Source: a virus
Strand: one strand, 5' to 3'
Length of the DNA stretch: 54,824 bases
IMG/VR virus record: IMGVR_UViG_3300032240_002260
Location: 1 to 54,824 of that record
Both the position numbers and the translations under genes were made by a program. Of this stretch, positions 7,495-14,472 are shown piece after piece (the first letter of the stretch is position 1; each line of letters begins with the position of its first letter). The notes under the pieces are model-generated. The model did no database searches and was not told where the DNA came from. It saw only the letters and a list, made by a program, of their open reading frames with translations.

Positions 7495-7789
7495 AAAAAC
7501 AACTACAGTAGAAACTGTTGCTGGTAATATAAAACCGCCTATCACCTTTAAAGAATTTTCTAAAGATCCAGTAAAGGGATTATTGTTTATAGTACTAATA
7601 GCAATTGGATATTTGTATGTTGATGGAAAGATGAACTATAATAATCAAATTGACAAACAAGGAAAAAAAATTGAAAAGCTTGAATTAAAGGTCGATATAT
7701 TATCTACCCAACTAAGAAGATCAGACAGTGCATTATCAGGAGCTATTTCTACTATAAACTTGTTACAACAATTAGGAAAAATCCAGTGA
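7484..7789 (+). CDS. Inner-membrane protein with coiled coil (i-spanin-like)
   Basis: A 101-residue protein: cytoplasmic N-terminus, one membrane helix (about residues 33-48, LLFIVLIAIGYLYV), then a long coiled coil (residues 55-95). That is the usual i-spanin layout. Its last codons overlap the lipoprotein gene (7786) by 4 nt. A spanin role is inferred from topology and position only. Confidence 0.6.
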   Translation: MSPKKTTTVETVAGNIKPPITFKEFSKDPVKGLLFIVLIAIGYLYVDGKMNYNNQIDKQGKKIEKLELKVDILSTQLRRSDSALSGAISTINLLQQLGKIQ

Positions 7790-8145
7790 AAAAATACTTA
7801 ATCATATTAATATTAATTATTTTAACAGGATGTTCTCCTAAAGCTAAAGAAGAAGAATCTCAAGAAACTGTAGTAGATGAACAATCATTTACTGATATAA
7901 ATAAGTTGATTAATAATAGTAATAAAAAACAACAAGCAGTTGTAACTATTAATAAATCAGTTGACAGCAATGTAAATGAAAAGATAAGAGTAACAACAAA
8001 GGTAATTACGGTTATGAAAGAAAAAGTAATCGAATTAAAACAAACCAATGAAGTACTTAAAGATAAAATTGATAGTGCTAATTCTAATGTTGGGATCCCT
8101 TATAAGTTACTCCCAATCTTATCCGATAGCCAAGACCATAGGTAA
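7786..8145 (+). CDS. Lipoprotein with coiled coil (o-spanin candidate)
   Basis: A 119-residue lipoprotein: hydrophobic signal (residues 3-13), lipobox LTGC with C15, then a polar region and coiled coil (about 35-95). The last 98 nt also encode, in another frame, the signal peptide of the next gene. As an outer-membrane anchored partner it could pair with 7484 or 8048 to span the periplasm. No other function is visible. Confidence 0.6.
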   Translation: MKKYLIILILIILTGCSPKAKEEESQETVVDEQSFTDINKLINNSNKKQQAVVTINKSVDSNVNEKIRVTTKVITVMKEKVIELKQTNEVLKDKIDSANSNVGIPYKLLPILSDSQDHR

Positions 8146-8473
8146 TGACTCTGTAGTAATTATAACTGTTAAGCAAGCAGAAAATATAAATAGCACGCAT
8201 ACTAAACTAACTGATAGTTTAAAGAATCTAGAAACAAAATCTCTAGTTTTAGATATGGATAAAGCTCAAGGTTACTCTTTAATAGAGTCGTATAGTAAAG
8301 AGTATAAAAGAGCTAATCTAAAAATAGAAAATCTTAATTTCGAAATAGCAAATAAAGATAAAGAGATATTATTTCTTAAAACAAAAATAAGTAAAACAAT
8401 ATTTCAAAGTACATTATTATTTGTCGGTTGGACCTTATACACAGGAATAAAGACTACAGTATTTAAAAAATAA
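8048..8473 (+). CDS. Exported coiled-coil protein with C-terminal membrane helix
   Basis: A 141-residue protein whose N-terminus is a clear flavobacterial signal peptide (MKYLKIKLIVLILMLGS, cleavage near YSQ). A long coiled coil (about 45-115) follows, then a C-terminal hydrophobic helix (about 118-133). Its first 98 nt lie inside the preceding lipoprotein gene in another frame. Periplasmic coiled coil with an inner-membrane anchor fits a spanin-like protein with reversed topology. Members of this type, with NDSVVIIT after the signal, recur in Bacteroidota phages. Confidence 0.72.
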   Translation: MKYLKIKLIVLILMLGSLISYSQSYPIAKTIGNDSVVIITVKQAENINSTHTKLTDSLKNLETKSLVLDMDKAQGYSLIESYSKEYKRANLKIENLNFEIANKDKEILFLKTKISKTIFQSTLLFVGWTLYTGIKTTVFKK

Positions 8474-8479
8474 AAATGT

Positions 8480-8638
8480 ATGATAAAGAAAATATTAATA
8501 GTTGCTTTTTTGGTTTGGCTACTCTGTGTCGTTTCTCTAGAGATGTCTATAATATTACAATATTTATGCATTAATCAAGTCAATAGTAATCATATAAAAG
8601 CTTTAAAGATTATCGGATTATATTTCCAGAAGAGTTAA
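8480..8638 (+). CDS. Small membrane protein
   Basis: A 52-residue peptide with one N-terminal hydrophobic helix (about residues 4-19). An alternative ATG at 8476 gives a 32-residue reading without a helix and is less likely. It closes the lysis region. Function unknown; an antiholin role is possible but unsupported. Confidence 0.45.
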   Translation: MIKKILIVAFLVWLLCVVSLEMSIILQYLCINQVNSNHIKALKIIGLYFQKS

Positions 8639-8695
8639 TGATTTGATAATACTAAAAACCTTTTATTTGATTCCGAAGTTTTTATTTATATTAGT

Positions 8696-9397
8696 ATGAT
8701 GAAAGATTACCTTACTATAGTTATTCCTTGTAAAAATGAAAAAGGAATACTTGTAGAAACTTTAGATTACATAAAAAATCAAATTGGATCTGAAGGAATT
8801 AAAATAATAGTAGCGGATTGTTCTACAGATAATACAAGAGACTTAGTTAATTTCTATAATGAGTCTGCAAAATTAAATATAGAGTTTGTAGATGGCGGGT
8901 ATCCTGCTATTGCTAGAAATAATGGTGCTAAATTAGTTAAGACTCCTTATGTTTTATTTTTAGACTCAGACATTAATCTAGTAGACCCGTTCCATCTTTC
9001 AAATAGTTTAGAGATCATAACATCAAAAAGAGCTCATTTATTAACTTGCAAACTATCTTCAGACGATAAATATTCATTCATATTTTCTTGTTTTTTCTTT
9101 ATACAGAAAATAGTGTCTTTGTTTTCTCCAATAGCCATAGGAGGTTTTATGCTATTTAAAATTACAGAATTTAGAAAGTTGAAAGGTTTTGATGAAAGAG
9201 ATAAATTTGCAGAAGATTATCACTTAAGTTCAAAAATAAATCCTAATAGATTTGCTATCCAAAATAAAACTGCTTTAACTACAAGCAGAAGGTTTAAAAA
9301 GAAAGGATTATGGTATATGATTAAAATGGCAGTTTTGAGTGTTGTAAATAGAAACAAAAAAGAATTTTTCCACTCAGAATACGATTATTGGAAATGA
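8696..9397 (+). CDS. GT2-family glycosyltransferase
   Basis: A 233-residue GT-A glycosyltransferase. N-terminal TIVIPCKNE, then VADCSTDNT, and the metal-binding DSD at 90-92. A hydrophobic segment (about 130-155) may associate with the membrane, as in lipid-linked sugar transferases. It overlaps the LpxH-like gene by ATGA. A start at 8699 (the second Met) is equally possible. Acceptor and donor unknown. Confidence 0.85.
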   Translation: MMKDYLTIVIPCKNEKGILVETLDYIKNQIGSEGIKIIVADCSTDNTRDLVNFYNESAKLNIEFVDGGYPAIARNNGAKLVKTPYVLFLDSDINLVDPFHLSNSLEIITSKRAHLLTCKLSSDDKYSFIFSCFFFIQKIVSLFSPIAIGGFMLFKITEFRKLKGFDERDKFAEDYHLSSKINPNRFAIQNKTALTTSRRFKKKGLWYMIKMAVLSVVNRNKKEFFHSEYDYWK

Positions 9398-10140
9398 AAA
9401 CTTACAAAGCTATCATTGTATCAGATTTACATTTAGGAACTAAAGATTCAAAGGCAGAAGAATTTATAGACTTTATAGAAAAGCATCCAACTAATTTACT
9501 CATCTTAAATGGAGATATAGTAGATTCTTGGGCTTTAAATAGAGGATCTAAATGGAAAAAGACTCATACTAAAGTAATTTCTAAGTTACTTAAACTATCT
9601 AATAAAACACAGATAATCTGGATAAGAGGAAACCATGATGAATTTCTACAAGAGTTTATAGGAGATCATTTTGGTGGAATTGAAATAAGAGAAGACTATA
9701 AAATACAATATCAAGAACATGTTGAATACGATACTTGGAAAAATAGATGCTACTATATTTTTCATGGAGATATTATAGATATATTCATAACAAAATATAC
9801 TTGGTTAGCTAAAATAGGATCCGTAGGTTATGATCTAGCTTTATGGTTAAATAGATGGTATAACAAATATAGAAAGTGGCGTAAACTTCCATATAAGTCA
9901 ATATCACAGAAAATAAAAAGTAGCGTTAAAACCGCAGCTAATTATGTAAATGATTTTGAAGTTACAGCTTTAAAAATGGCAGAAAAGCAAGGCTGCGATG
10001 GAGTTATCTGTGGACATATCCACCAACCAGAAGATAGAATGATTAGTGGTAAAAGATATCTTAATAGTGGAGACTGGGTAGAAAATATGAGTGCAATTTT
10101 AATAGATTACAAAGGAACAATAGAACTATATAAAAAATAA
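9394..10140 (+). CDS. LpxH-like metallophosphoesterase
   Basis: A 248-residue calcineurin-type phosphoesterase resembling UDP-2,3-diacylglucosamine diphosphatases: SDLHLG (D11, H13), NGDIVD (D41), GNHDE (80-83), HGD (about 127-129) and GHIHQPE (about 207-213). LpxH-type enzymes act in lipid A synthesis, so together with the coupled GT2 gene this may alter host lipid A or a related glycolipid. The long insertion between the HGD and GHIHQP blocks is Trp- and Lys-rich. The ATG at 9394 overlaps the previous TGA. Confidence 0.82.
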   Translation: MKTYKAIIVSDLHLGTKDSKAEEFIDFIEKHPTNLLILNGDIVDSWALNRGSKWKKTHTKVISKLLKLSNKTQIIWIRGNHDEFLQEFIGDHFGGIEIREDYKIQYQEHVEYDTWKNRCYYIFHGDIIDIFITKYTWLAKIGSVGYDLALWLNRWYNKYRKWRKLPYKSISQKIKSSVKTAANYVNDFEVTALKMAEKQGCDGVICGHIHQPEDRMISGKRYLNSGDWVENMSAILIDYKGTIELYKK

Positions 10141-10143
10141 TAT

Positions 10144-10266
10144 ATGTACAAGTTTTTAGACCTATTATTAAATTTTCATGTCACTAAAGAGAACATGATA
10201 GTAAAAGGATTTATCTGGGCTATAAGTATTTTTTTACTTGCATTTTTATTTTCTTCATTACTCTAA
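10144..10266 (+). CDS. Very small membrane protein
   Basis: A 40-residue peptide with a single C-terminal hydrophobic helix (about residues 20-40). It starts 3 nt after the phosphoesterase stop and is probably co-transcribed with it. Function unknown. Confidence 0.45.
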   Translation: MYKFLDLLLNFHVTKENMIVKGFIWAISIFLLAFLFSSLL

Positions 10267-10274
10267 AGATAGAT

Positions 10275-10306
10275 TTTATCTATAAAAGAAATTTGTCTTA
10301 TATTTG
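10275..10306 (+). promoter_or_regulatory. Bacteroidota-type promoter
   Basis: TATATTTG at 10299-10306, with TTT at 10275-10277 in the -33 position, 21 nt spacer. It lies 25 nt before the lipoprotein start at 10332. Good -7 box, imperfect -33 box. Confidence 0.6.
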
Positions 10307-10331
10307 TAATGATAACAAAATAAAATATATC

Positions 10332-10511
10332 ATGAAAAAAATCGTTTTTACTCTTGCCACTGTTTTGGCACTTGCATCTTGTGGAGGATCTTCTGAAACT
10401 AAAGTTGAAGCAACCTATGATTCTGTTGGAGTTGATAGCTCTAATATCTTGCCAGCTCTTACTGATTCTGCAAAAGCAGATACTGTAAAAGTTATTGCAC
10501 CAGAGCAATAA
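10332..10511 (+). CDS. Small lipoprotein
   Basis: A 59-residue lipoprotein: hydrophobic signal (residues 4-15) and lipobox LASC with C17 followed by GG, then an acidic, Thr/Ser-rich mature part of about 43 residues. It would be placed on the outer or inner membrane. Such tiny lipoproteins can act in superinfection exclusion, but nothing in the sequence proves it. It has its own promoter. Confidence 0.7.
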   Translation: MKKIVFTLATVLALASCGGSSETKVEATYDSVGVDSSNILPALTDSAKADTVKVIAPEQ

Positions 10512-10529
10512 TAAAATTCAAAGTGTTGT

Positions 10530-10570
10530 CAGGGGAATTGCCTGGAAAGGATACCGTTGAAACTCCTTTT
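10530..10570 (+). terminator. Hairpins after the lipoprotein gene (possible terminator)
   Basis: CAGG/CCTG (10530-10533 with 10541-10544) is followed by AAAGGA/TCCTTT (10546-10551 with 10564-10569, 12-nt loop), ending in TTTTT. The stem is short and lies only about 20 nt before the next ATG, so it may be an attenuator or leader structure instead. Confidence 0.4.
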
Positions 10571-10590
10571 TACATTTTAAAATAATAGTT

Positions 10591-10827
10591 ATGAAAGTAT
10601 TGTGCATAGATGGATACGAAGACATTCTTACAGAAGGACAAATTTATACAGTTGTTGAAGTAAGCAAAAAAGGAAACTACATTCTAGAAGAAGTAAACAT
10701 ACCAGAACCTTATACTTCTTTTCATTCTTCAAGGTTTGTTCCAGTTGAAGATGATCCTAATTCTATTTGGACAGAAGAAATGGAAAAACAATTCTGGTCT
10801 GAACAACCTTCAACTACTGATATTTAA
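10591..10827 (+). CDS. Small phage protein (KVLCIDGYED type)
   Basis: A 78-residue protein, N-terminus MKVLCIDGYEDILTEGQIYTV and an acidic tail. It resembles small phage-encoded beta-barrel (SH3-like) proteins of the pattern K-V-x-C-I-D...G-x-x-Y-T-V. No catalytic motif. It ends 11 nt before the tmRNA. Confidence 0.65.
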   Translation: MKVLCIDGYEDILTEGQIYTVVEVSKKGNYILEEVNIPEPYTSFHSSRFVPVEDDPNSIWTEEMEKQFWSEQPSTTDI

Positions 10828-10838
10828 TAATATAACGG

Positions 10839-11234
10839 GGGGGCAACATGGTATCGATTCGGATGATGAGGTAATATCACATGCAGGCATTTGGGTATAC
10901 TGCCTTAGAAGATACCAAACAATAAACGACGAAATGTCAACTATGACCTTCGAAGACTTGATGTCTTTCGTAGGCGCCGATTACGCTCTAGCAGCCTAGT
11001 CAGCACGGGGCAGCTGATAGCCTTGCAACAGAACAGCGCTATGGCATTCTTGTTTGGGCCATGTAACTAAACAAGTGGTGGACCCCTACCTATACGGTTG
11101 GCCTACTACGGTGCAGTAGACAGACCCAGTTAACCTAAGTTAACAAACGGGCCAGAAAGCAGTACTAAGCATGTGATACGTTGGTATTATTGTCACTTTC
11201 GAAGACGTGGGTTCGAATCCCACTGCCTCCACCA
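10839..11234 (+). ncRNA. ssrA: tmRNA (transfer-messenger RNA)
   Basis: A complete 396-nt tmRNA. The acceptor stem GGGGGCA (10839-10845) pairs with TGCCTCC (11224-11230) and includes the G3-U70 pair needed by alanyl-tRNA synthetase. The T arm GTGGG-TTCGAAT-CCCAC and an encoded CCA (11232-11234) are present. The tag reading frame ends GCT CTA GCA GCC TAG. By analogy with Bacteroidota tmRNAs the tag would be GADYALAA, resuming at GGC after TTTCGTA (about 10973). Role: rescue of stalled ribosomes and tagging of unfinished proteins for proteolysis. tmRNAs are known from a few phages, such as cluster C mycobacteriophages. Confidence 0.95.
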
Positions 11235-11258
11235 ATATTTATAATAAAAGAAACATTT

Positions 11259-11777
11259 ATGAAAAAGATTTTATTTTTACTTTTTTTATCATTATCGTTA
11301 TTAAGTTGCAGTAAAAAACCTAATGATATTATTCATGCTAGTAAGACTGAACAAGCAGGTTGGGTAGTAAAAGAAAAAGGTCAAAAACCTGAAATGTCAT
11401 ACGATACATACTATCAGATCTCTCCAACTTGGGGTCAATCTATTCACTATGCGTATAAAACAAAAGATCAAGCAATTGCTGTTTTTATATCCTTTATTTT
11501 ATTCATAGCATTCTGTGCATTGTTTGTAGCTAAAACTTCTGACGCTAAATGGATACCTAAAGTATTTGAAAATACAACACTATTCTCAGCAGTACTATTT
11601 ATTTTATTAGTTGGATCTGTTTATGCTTGGTATAATAAACCTGGTAATATTAGATTTAATAACGATAAGTGGGTTAAAAAAGAAGTATACGACAAAGCTA
11701 TTAAAGAAGCAGGATCAACTCAACCTATTTGGGACAGTCTTGAAACAAATCACTTAATTGTAGACGGACCTTATTAA
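11259..11777 (+). CDS. Membrane lipoprotein of unknown function
   Basis: A 172-residue protein with a lipoprotein signal (hydrophobic residues 4-15, lipobox LLSC, C17), a polar segment, two membrane helices (about 74-93 and 108-126) and a soluble C-terminus. The ATG at 11259 follows the tmRNA CCA by 24 nt, so it may share its transcript. A lipid anchor plus two inner-membrane helices is unusual. Function unknown. Confidence 0.7.
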   Translation: MKKILFLLFLSLSLLSCSKKPNDIIHASKTEQAGWVVKEKGQKPEMSYDTYYQISPTWGQSIHYAYKTKDQAIAVFISFILFIAFCALFVAKTSDAKWIPKVFENTTLFSAVLFILLVGSVYAWYNKPGNIRFNNDKWVKKEVYDKAIKEAGSTQPIWDSLETNHLIVDGPY

Positions 11778-11778
11778 T

Positions 11779-12141
11779 ATGATTAGCTTATTATTACTAG
11801 TATTGTTTATTGCTGTCAATATAGGACTTGCAAAATTTGATGCCTGGAGAATAAAAAATGGCGTGAGAATCAGGCATGCTATAAATGCAATAGTTTATTC
11901 AGGGCTTATATTAATATTTTGGAAATGGTTGACTATATATAAAGTATTAGGAATATTACTACTTAGAATTCCTATCTTTAATATATCTCTTAATCTATTT
12001 AGAGGTCTACCTACAAACTATCTTAGCAAATCTACTACTAGTATTATAGATCAAATCATGAATCCATTCATAAACAAAGTAGGATTTATGACCTACCATC
12101 TAGCTTTATTCATTATTAGCGGAATTCTATTGTTTTTATAA
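11779..12141 (+). CDS. Integral membrane protein
   Basis: A 120-residue protein with about four hydrophobic segments (residues 1-18, 35-62 and 103-120 are the clearest). It begins 1 nt after the previous gene. Its stop codon is the first triplet of palindromic repeat copy A. No family recognised. Confidence 0.65.
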   Translation: MISLLLLVLFIAVNIGLAKFDAWRIKNGVRIRHAINAIVYSGLILIFWKWLTIYKVLGILLLRIPIFNISLNLFRGLPTNYLSKSTTSIIDQIMNPFINKVGFMTYHLALFIISGILLFL

Positions 12142-12163
12142 CTGATTGATTTTCAATCACTTA
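12139..12163 (+). repeat. 25-bp palindromic repeat, copy A
   Basis: Core TGATTG-ATTTT-CAATCA forms a 6-bp hairpin. The whole 25-nt element matches copies at 38216-38240 and 42684-42708 (opposite orientation) and 54496-54520. All four lie 94-166 nt upstream of a start codon or candidate start, ahead of a promoter. Could be an operator, a bidirectional terminator or a recombination site. Confidence 0.6.
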
Positions 12164-12203
12164 TATATTAAACAAAAAAATATCCAAAAAAAGGCTAAAA
12201 ATA

Positions 12204-12235
12204 TTTTTTTATCTCAAATGTATTTAGTATATTTG
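12204..12235 (+). promoter_or_regulatory. Bacteroidota-type promoter
   Basis: TATATTTG at 12228-12235 with TTT at 12204-12206, 21-nt spacer, 21 nt before the ATG at 12257. The non-coding stretch 12164-12203 is A/T-rich and otherwise featureless. Confidence 0.6.
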
Positions 12236-12256
12236 TTATATATCAATAATTAAGGT

Positions 12257-12799
12257 ATGGACGCAATAGTTTATTTTCATGGTTATGGATCAAATGGTAA
12301 TAGTAGGACAGCCGAATTAATTAAACAATCATATCCTGACTACGCTGTAATTACTCCAACTTACAATACAAAGGATGCAGATCTTGCAATGGAGGAATTA
12401 GACAAAACAATATATAAAACTATGAAAGAATACGACTGTGTATTTCTTATAGGCACAAGTCTAGGTGGTTTTATGGCTAATTATTTTTCTAACAAATATG
12501 CTATTCCTACTGTATTAGTCAATCCTTGTCTTGATCCTGTAGAAAGATTAGAAAAGTACAATCCTAAAGATAAAGTCAATTGTAAGTCTTTTGCAAAGTA
12601 CGATATTCCTGATGGAAACGGAATTCCTAAAATCGTAGTCTTAGGTAAGAAAGACAATATCATTCCTTATGAGACATTTATGGAAAGGTACGAGTCAAGG
12701 TATCAAATATTTATAAATGACTTAATGGGGCATAGAACAAGTTCTAAAGAAGACATTGTCCCGGCAATTAACGAAATATTGAACAATAGCATATTATGA
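12257..12799 (+). CDS. Alpha/beta-hydrolase, YqiA-type esterase
   Basis: A 180-residue small alpha/beta hydrolase of the YqiA/YcfP group. FHGYGS near residue 7 forms the oxyanion region, GTSLGG (about 67-72) holds the nucleophilic Ser, GKKDNIIP (about 133-140) carries the Asp and MGHR (about 157-160) the His. Cytoplasmic. Substrate unknown; removing acyl or ester groups from sugars or lipids would fit the glycan theme. It has its own promoter and overlaps the next gene by ATGA. Confidence 0.85.
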   Translation: MDAIVYFHGYGSNGNSRTAELIKQSYPDYAVITPTYNTKDADLAMEELDKTIYKTMKEYDCVFLIGTSLGGFMANYFSNKYAIPTVLVNPCLDPVERLEKYNPKDKVNCKSFAKYDIPDGNGIPKIVVLGKKDNIIPYETFMERYESRYQIFINDLMGHRTSSKEDIVPAINEILNNSIL

Positions 12800-13368
12800 G
12801 ACCTCTTGTAGAAAGATTTATTAACTTATTTGATCCAAAAGAAAAAGAAAAATACGCTGATGAGGTGTGGAATATGCTTCAAAAGTCTTACGAAAAAGTA
12901 GGAGGGATTCACGGATCTGGATTTAATGATAAAGAAGACATGATCAAAAACATGCCTTTTTGGAAAATAGCCAAAAAGAATGGTAAGATGGTTGCTGTAG
13001 CTTTATACAAAGATAAAGAAGGAAGAAAAAGAGTAGCTTCTGGAACTGATGGAACTGACACAGGAAAAGATCAACTAGAACTAATAGGAAAAGAAGATCT
13101 AAATCAAGAAAGAGCATTCGCTGAAGTATCATCAGCATCATTAAACTTTATGCTTAAAAGATGGAAAGGTTCTGACATAACTAAATATATGTTCCTTCCT
13201 CAAGATGCAGAGAAGGTATTAAAAACAAAGCTAGATTATCCTGTACCTGATGATGATCAAGAAGTGTTGGCACATCCAGAACTAAAGAAGTTTTTTTATA
13301 GAAGAGAAATAGGAGGCAAGCCTCATACAAAACTCATGATAGGAAAACCAGGTAAAAAAATATATTAG
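12796..13368 (+). CDS. Conserved phage hypothetical protein
   Basis: A 190-residue charged protein. Features: N-terminal MRPLVERFINLFDP helix, a GGIHGSGF segment near residue 38, KNGKMVAVALYKDKEGRKRVASGTD (about 56-80), and a Lys/Arg-rich C-terminus. The central VAVALYKDKEGRKRVASGT pattern looks like a beta sheet typical of phage GNAT-like folds, but acetyl-CoA-binding residues are not obvious. Function unknown. Confidence 0.7.
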   Translation: MRPLVERFINLFDPKEKEKYADEVWNMLQKSYEKVGGIHGSGFNDKEDMIKNMPFWKIAKKNGKMVAVALYKDKEGRKRVASGTDGTDTGKDQLELIGKEDLNQERAFAEVSSASLNFMLKRWKGSDITKYMFLPQDAEKVLKTKLDYPVPDDDQEVLAHPELKKFFYRREIGGKPHTKLMIGKPGKKIY

Positions 13369-13383
13369 TACTACAAAGATAGA

Positions 13384-13415
13384 TTGCATAATAAGAAAAG
13401 ACTATCTTATATTTG
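13384..13415 (+). promoter_or_regulatory. Bacteroidota-type promoter
   Basis: TTG at 13384-13386 and TATATTTG at 13408-13415 with a 21-nt spacer, a full consensus match. Start of transcription near 13420. Drives the small membrane protein at 13431 and possibly the structured RNA locus beyond it. Confidence 0.75.
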
Positions 13416-13430
13416 AATAAATAATAAGTT

Positions 13431-13652
13431 ATGATTGCATTCATTTACATCGTTAGTATTGCCTATTGCCTTTGGAGAATATTCAAGAGCTACAAAAGAT
13501 CTTTTGGAGACGGTAATCCTATTGGATCAACACCTGGTCTTGATACGATCTTCGTGATCCTCTTTGCTCCTTTAATGGCAGCAGTAGATATCATTGTGAC
13601 TTGGATCCAATTAATTAAAAAGTCTAACGAAGACAACGATCCAGTATTTTAA
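13431..13652 (+). CDS. Small membrane protein
   Basis: A 73-residue protein with two hydrophobic segments (about residues 2-17 and 38-60) joined by a basic loop. First gene behind a consensus promoter and immediately upstream (4 nt) of the tRNA-like module. No family recognised. Confidence 0.65.
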   Translation: MIAFIYIVSIAYCLWRIFKSYKRSFGDGNPIGSTPGLDTIFVILFAPLMAAVDIIVTWIQLIKKSNEDNDPVF

Positions 13653-13656
13653 TAAT

Positions 13657-13812
13657 TGTCGAGTGGTGAAAGCTAGATCGGCAGGCAGACACACCCACTC
13701 GTCTCGTGGGCGCTGATATCGAAATAGATGTTAGGATATGGGTTGACCACAAAGCCGGCTATTTTGTCCAACATCGAATTGCAGCGTAGAGGTTCGAATC
13801 CTCTCTCGACAG
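13657..13812 (+). ncRNA. tRNA-like module with giant variable arm
   Basis: A perfect 7-bp acceptor stem TGTCGAG/CTCGACA (13657-13663, 13805-13811), G73-like base, D stem GTG/CAC, anticodon-type stem CCCAC/GTGGG (13694-13698, 13706-13710) and T arm AGAGG-TTCGAAT-CCTCT (13788-13804). The D loop is enlarged. The variable arm spans about 77 nt and is closed by CGCTG/CAGCG (13711-13715, 13782-13786), with an inner GATGTT/AACATC helix. The anticodon loop is TCGTCTC: it lacks U33 and a purine at 37, so normal decoding is doubtful. No CCA is encoded. Either a degenerate tRNA or a tRNA mimic belonging to the adjoining RNA. Confidence 0.6.
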
Positions 13813-14324
13813 CGCGACTGAACACAGTGAGCCACCAAAAGAATTAGCCCGCAGGCCACGGATCGAAAACTCAGGAGTGCCTCTTAATAATGGACACTCG
13901 CCCTCTGAATCGTTAGTCAGCAGTGTAAAGCAACTCCACTGGAGAATAGAGTTGCAAATAAGGTTGATTGGGAAGCCTTACACCTTCATTAAAAAGTTGG
14001 AATGTAAGCGAGGAGGTTAAATGATACCAAAGTAAAGCCAATCGTAAAAGCAGGTGTCCACGCACCCATCTCCTGCTTTCCTAAAATTATTGAGAGAAGT
14101 AGACGAAAGCGATTCTATGGTCAGTGTACATATTCCATAGATAGCCGGTAGAAACATTGGAGAGTGTAGCTAACTTTCCTCTCTCATACTTAGTCAGGTG
14201 GCGGAAGGATCGGGGTGTCCCCGGTCGTGGTAGACGCTCAATAAGGCACGTTAAAAACATAGATGCTATGTGTGGTAGGTGAGGCATCATTATTGGCATA
14301 TAGGTTCGAATCCTATAGGGTCCA
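13813..14324 (+). ncRNA. Large structured non-coding RNA (unclassified)
   Basis: About 510 nt without a credible gene, of more balanced base composition than the surrounding AT-rich coding DNA and full of helices: ACTG/CAGT (13817), GAGTGCC with GGaCACTC (13875/13892), GCAACTC/GAGTTGC (13930/13949), GATTGG/CCAATC (13965/14037) enclosing CTTACA/TGTAAG, AAAGCAGG/CCTGCTTT (14047/14072), TCTATGG/CCATAGA (14114/14135). Size, phage setting and tRNA association recall the GOLLD and ROOL classes, which I cannot confirm by eye. Not a recognisable RNase P RNA or group I intron. Confidence 0.6.
14199..14324 (+). ncRNA. Second tRNA-like module with inserted D loop
   Basis: A leucine-tRNA-like D arm (TGGCGGAA...GGTAGACGC, 14199-14237) carries an 8-bp hairpin GATCGGGG-TGT-CCCCGGTC (14208-14226) in its D loop. 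CAATAA/TTATTG (14239-14244, 14290-14295) could be an anticodon stem around a 45-nt loop. The T arm ATAGG-TTCGAAT-CCTAT (14300-14316) is perfect. The 3' acceptor strand AGGGTCCA has no partner just upstream of the D arm; TGGACACT at 13891-13898 is the best partner (7 of 8), which would enclose the large RNA. Confidence 0.45.
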
Positions 14325-14340
14325 CTAAAATCAAAATAGT

Positions 14341-14472
14341 ATGAAAGATTCTATTATTATTCCTCTTGATCTGGTAAAAACAACACCAAATGATCAGGAG
14401 TTAGGAGAGATTGTCAGAACAATATATTTAGAAATATTAAAAAACAATAAAGATGAATCAACAAAGGATTAA
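14341..14472 (+). CDS. Small hypothetical protein
   Basis: A 43-residue acidic peptide (MKDSIIIPLDLVKTTPND...) starting 16 nt after the tRNA-like module and overlapping the zinc-ribbon gene by 20 nt. Function unknown. Confidence 0.5.
   Translation: MKDSIIIPLDLVKTTPNDQELGEIVRTIYLEILKNNKDESTKD

Noticed and set aside
10736-10999. An 87-codon open frame ending in ALAA
   Set aside because: It runs through the 5' part of the tmRNA and its tag codons; the RNA structure explains the sequence, and there is no proper start context.
13657-13812. Calling this an ordinary tRNA-Asp(GTC)
   Set aside because: GTC falls at the anticodon position and the base after the acceptor is G, but U33 and purine 37 are missing, and the variable arm is about 77 nt.
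14087-14299. A 70-codon minus-strand frame inside the RNA locus
   Set aside because: It lies wholly within strongly paired RNA sequence, has no family resemblance and is the only apparent minus-strand frame there; every other gene is on the + strand.
13813-14324. Group I intron or RNase P RNA
   Set aside because: I could not find a convincing P7 GACT/AGTC core or the conserved GAGGAAAGTCC and ACAGAAA blocks; the structure resembles neither.
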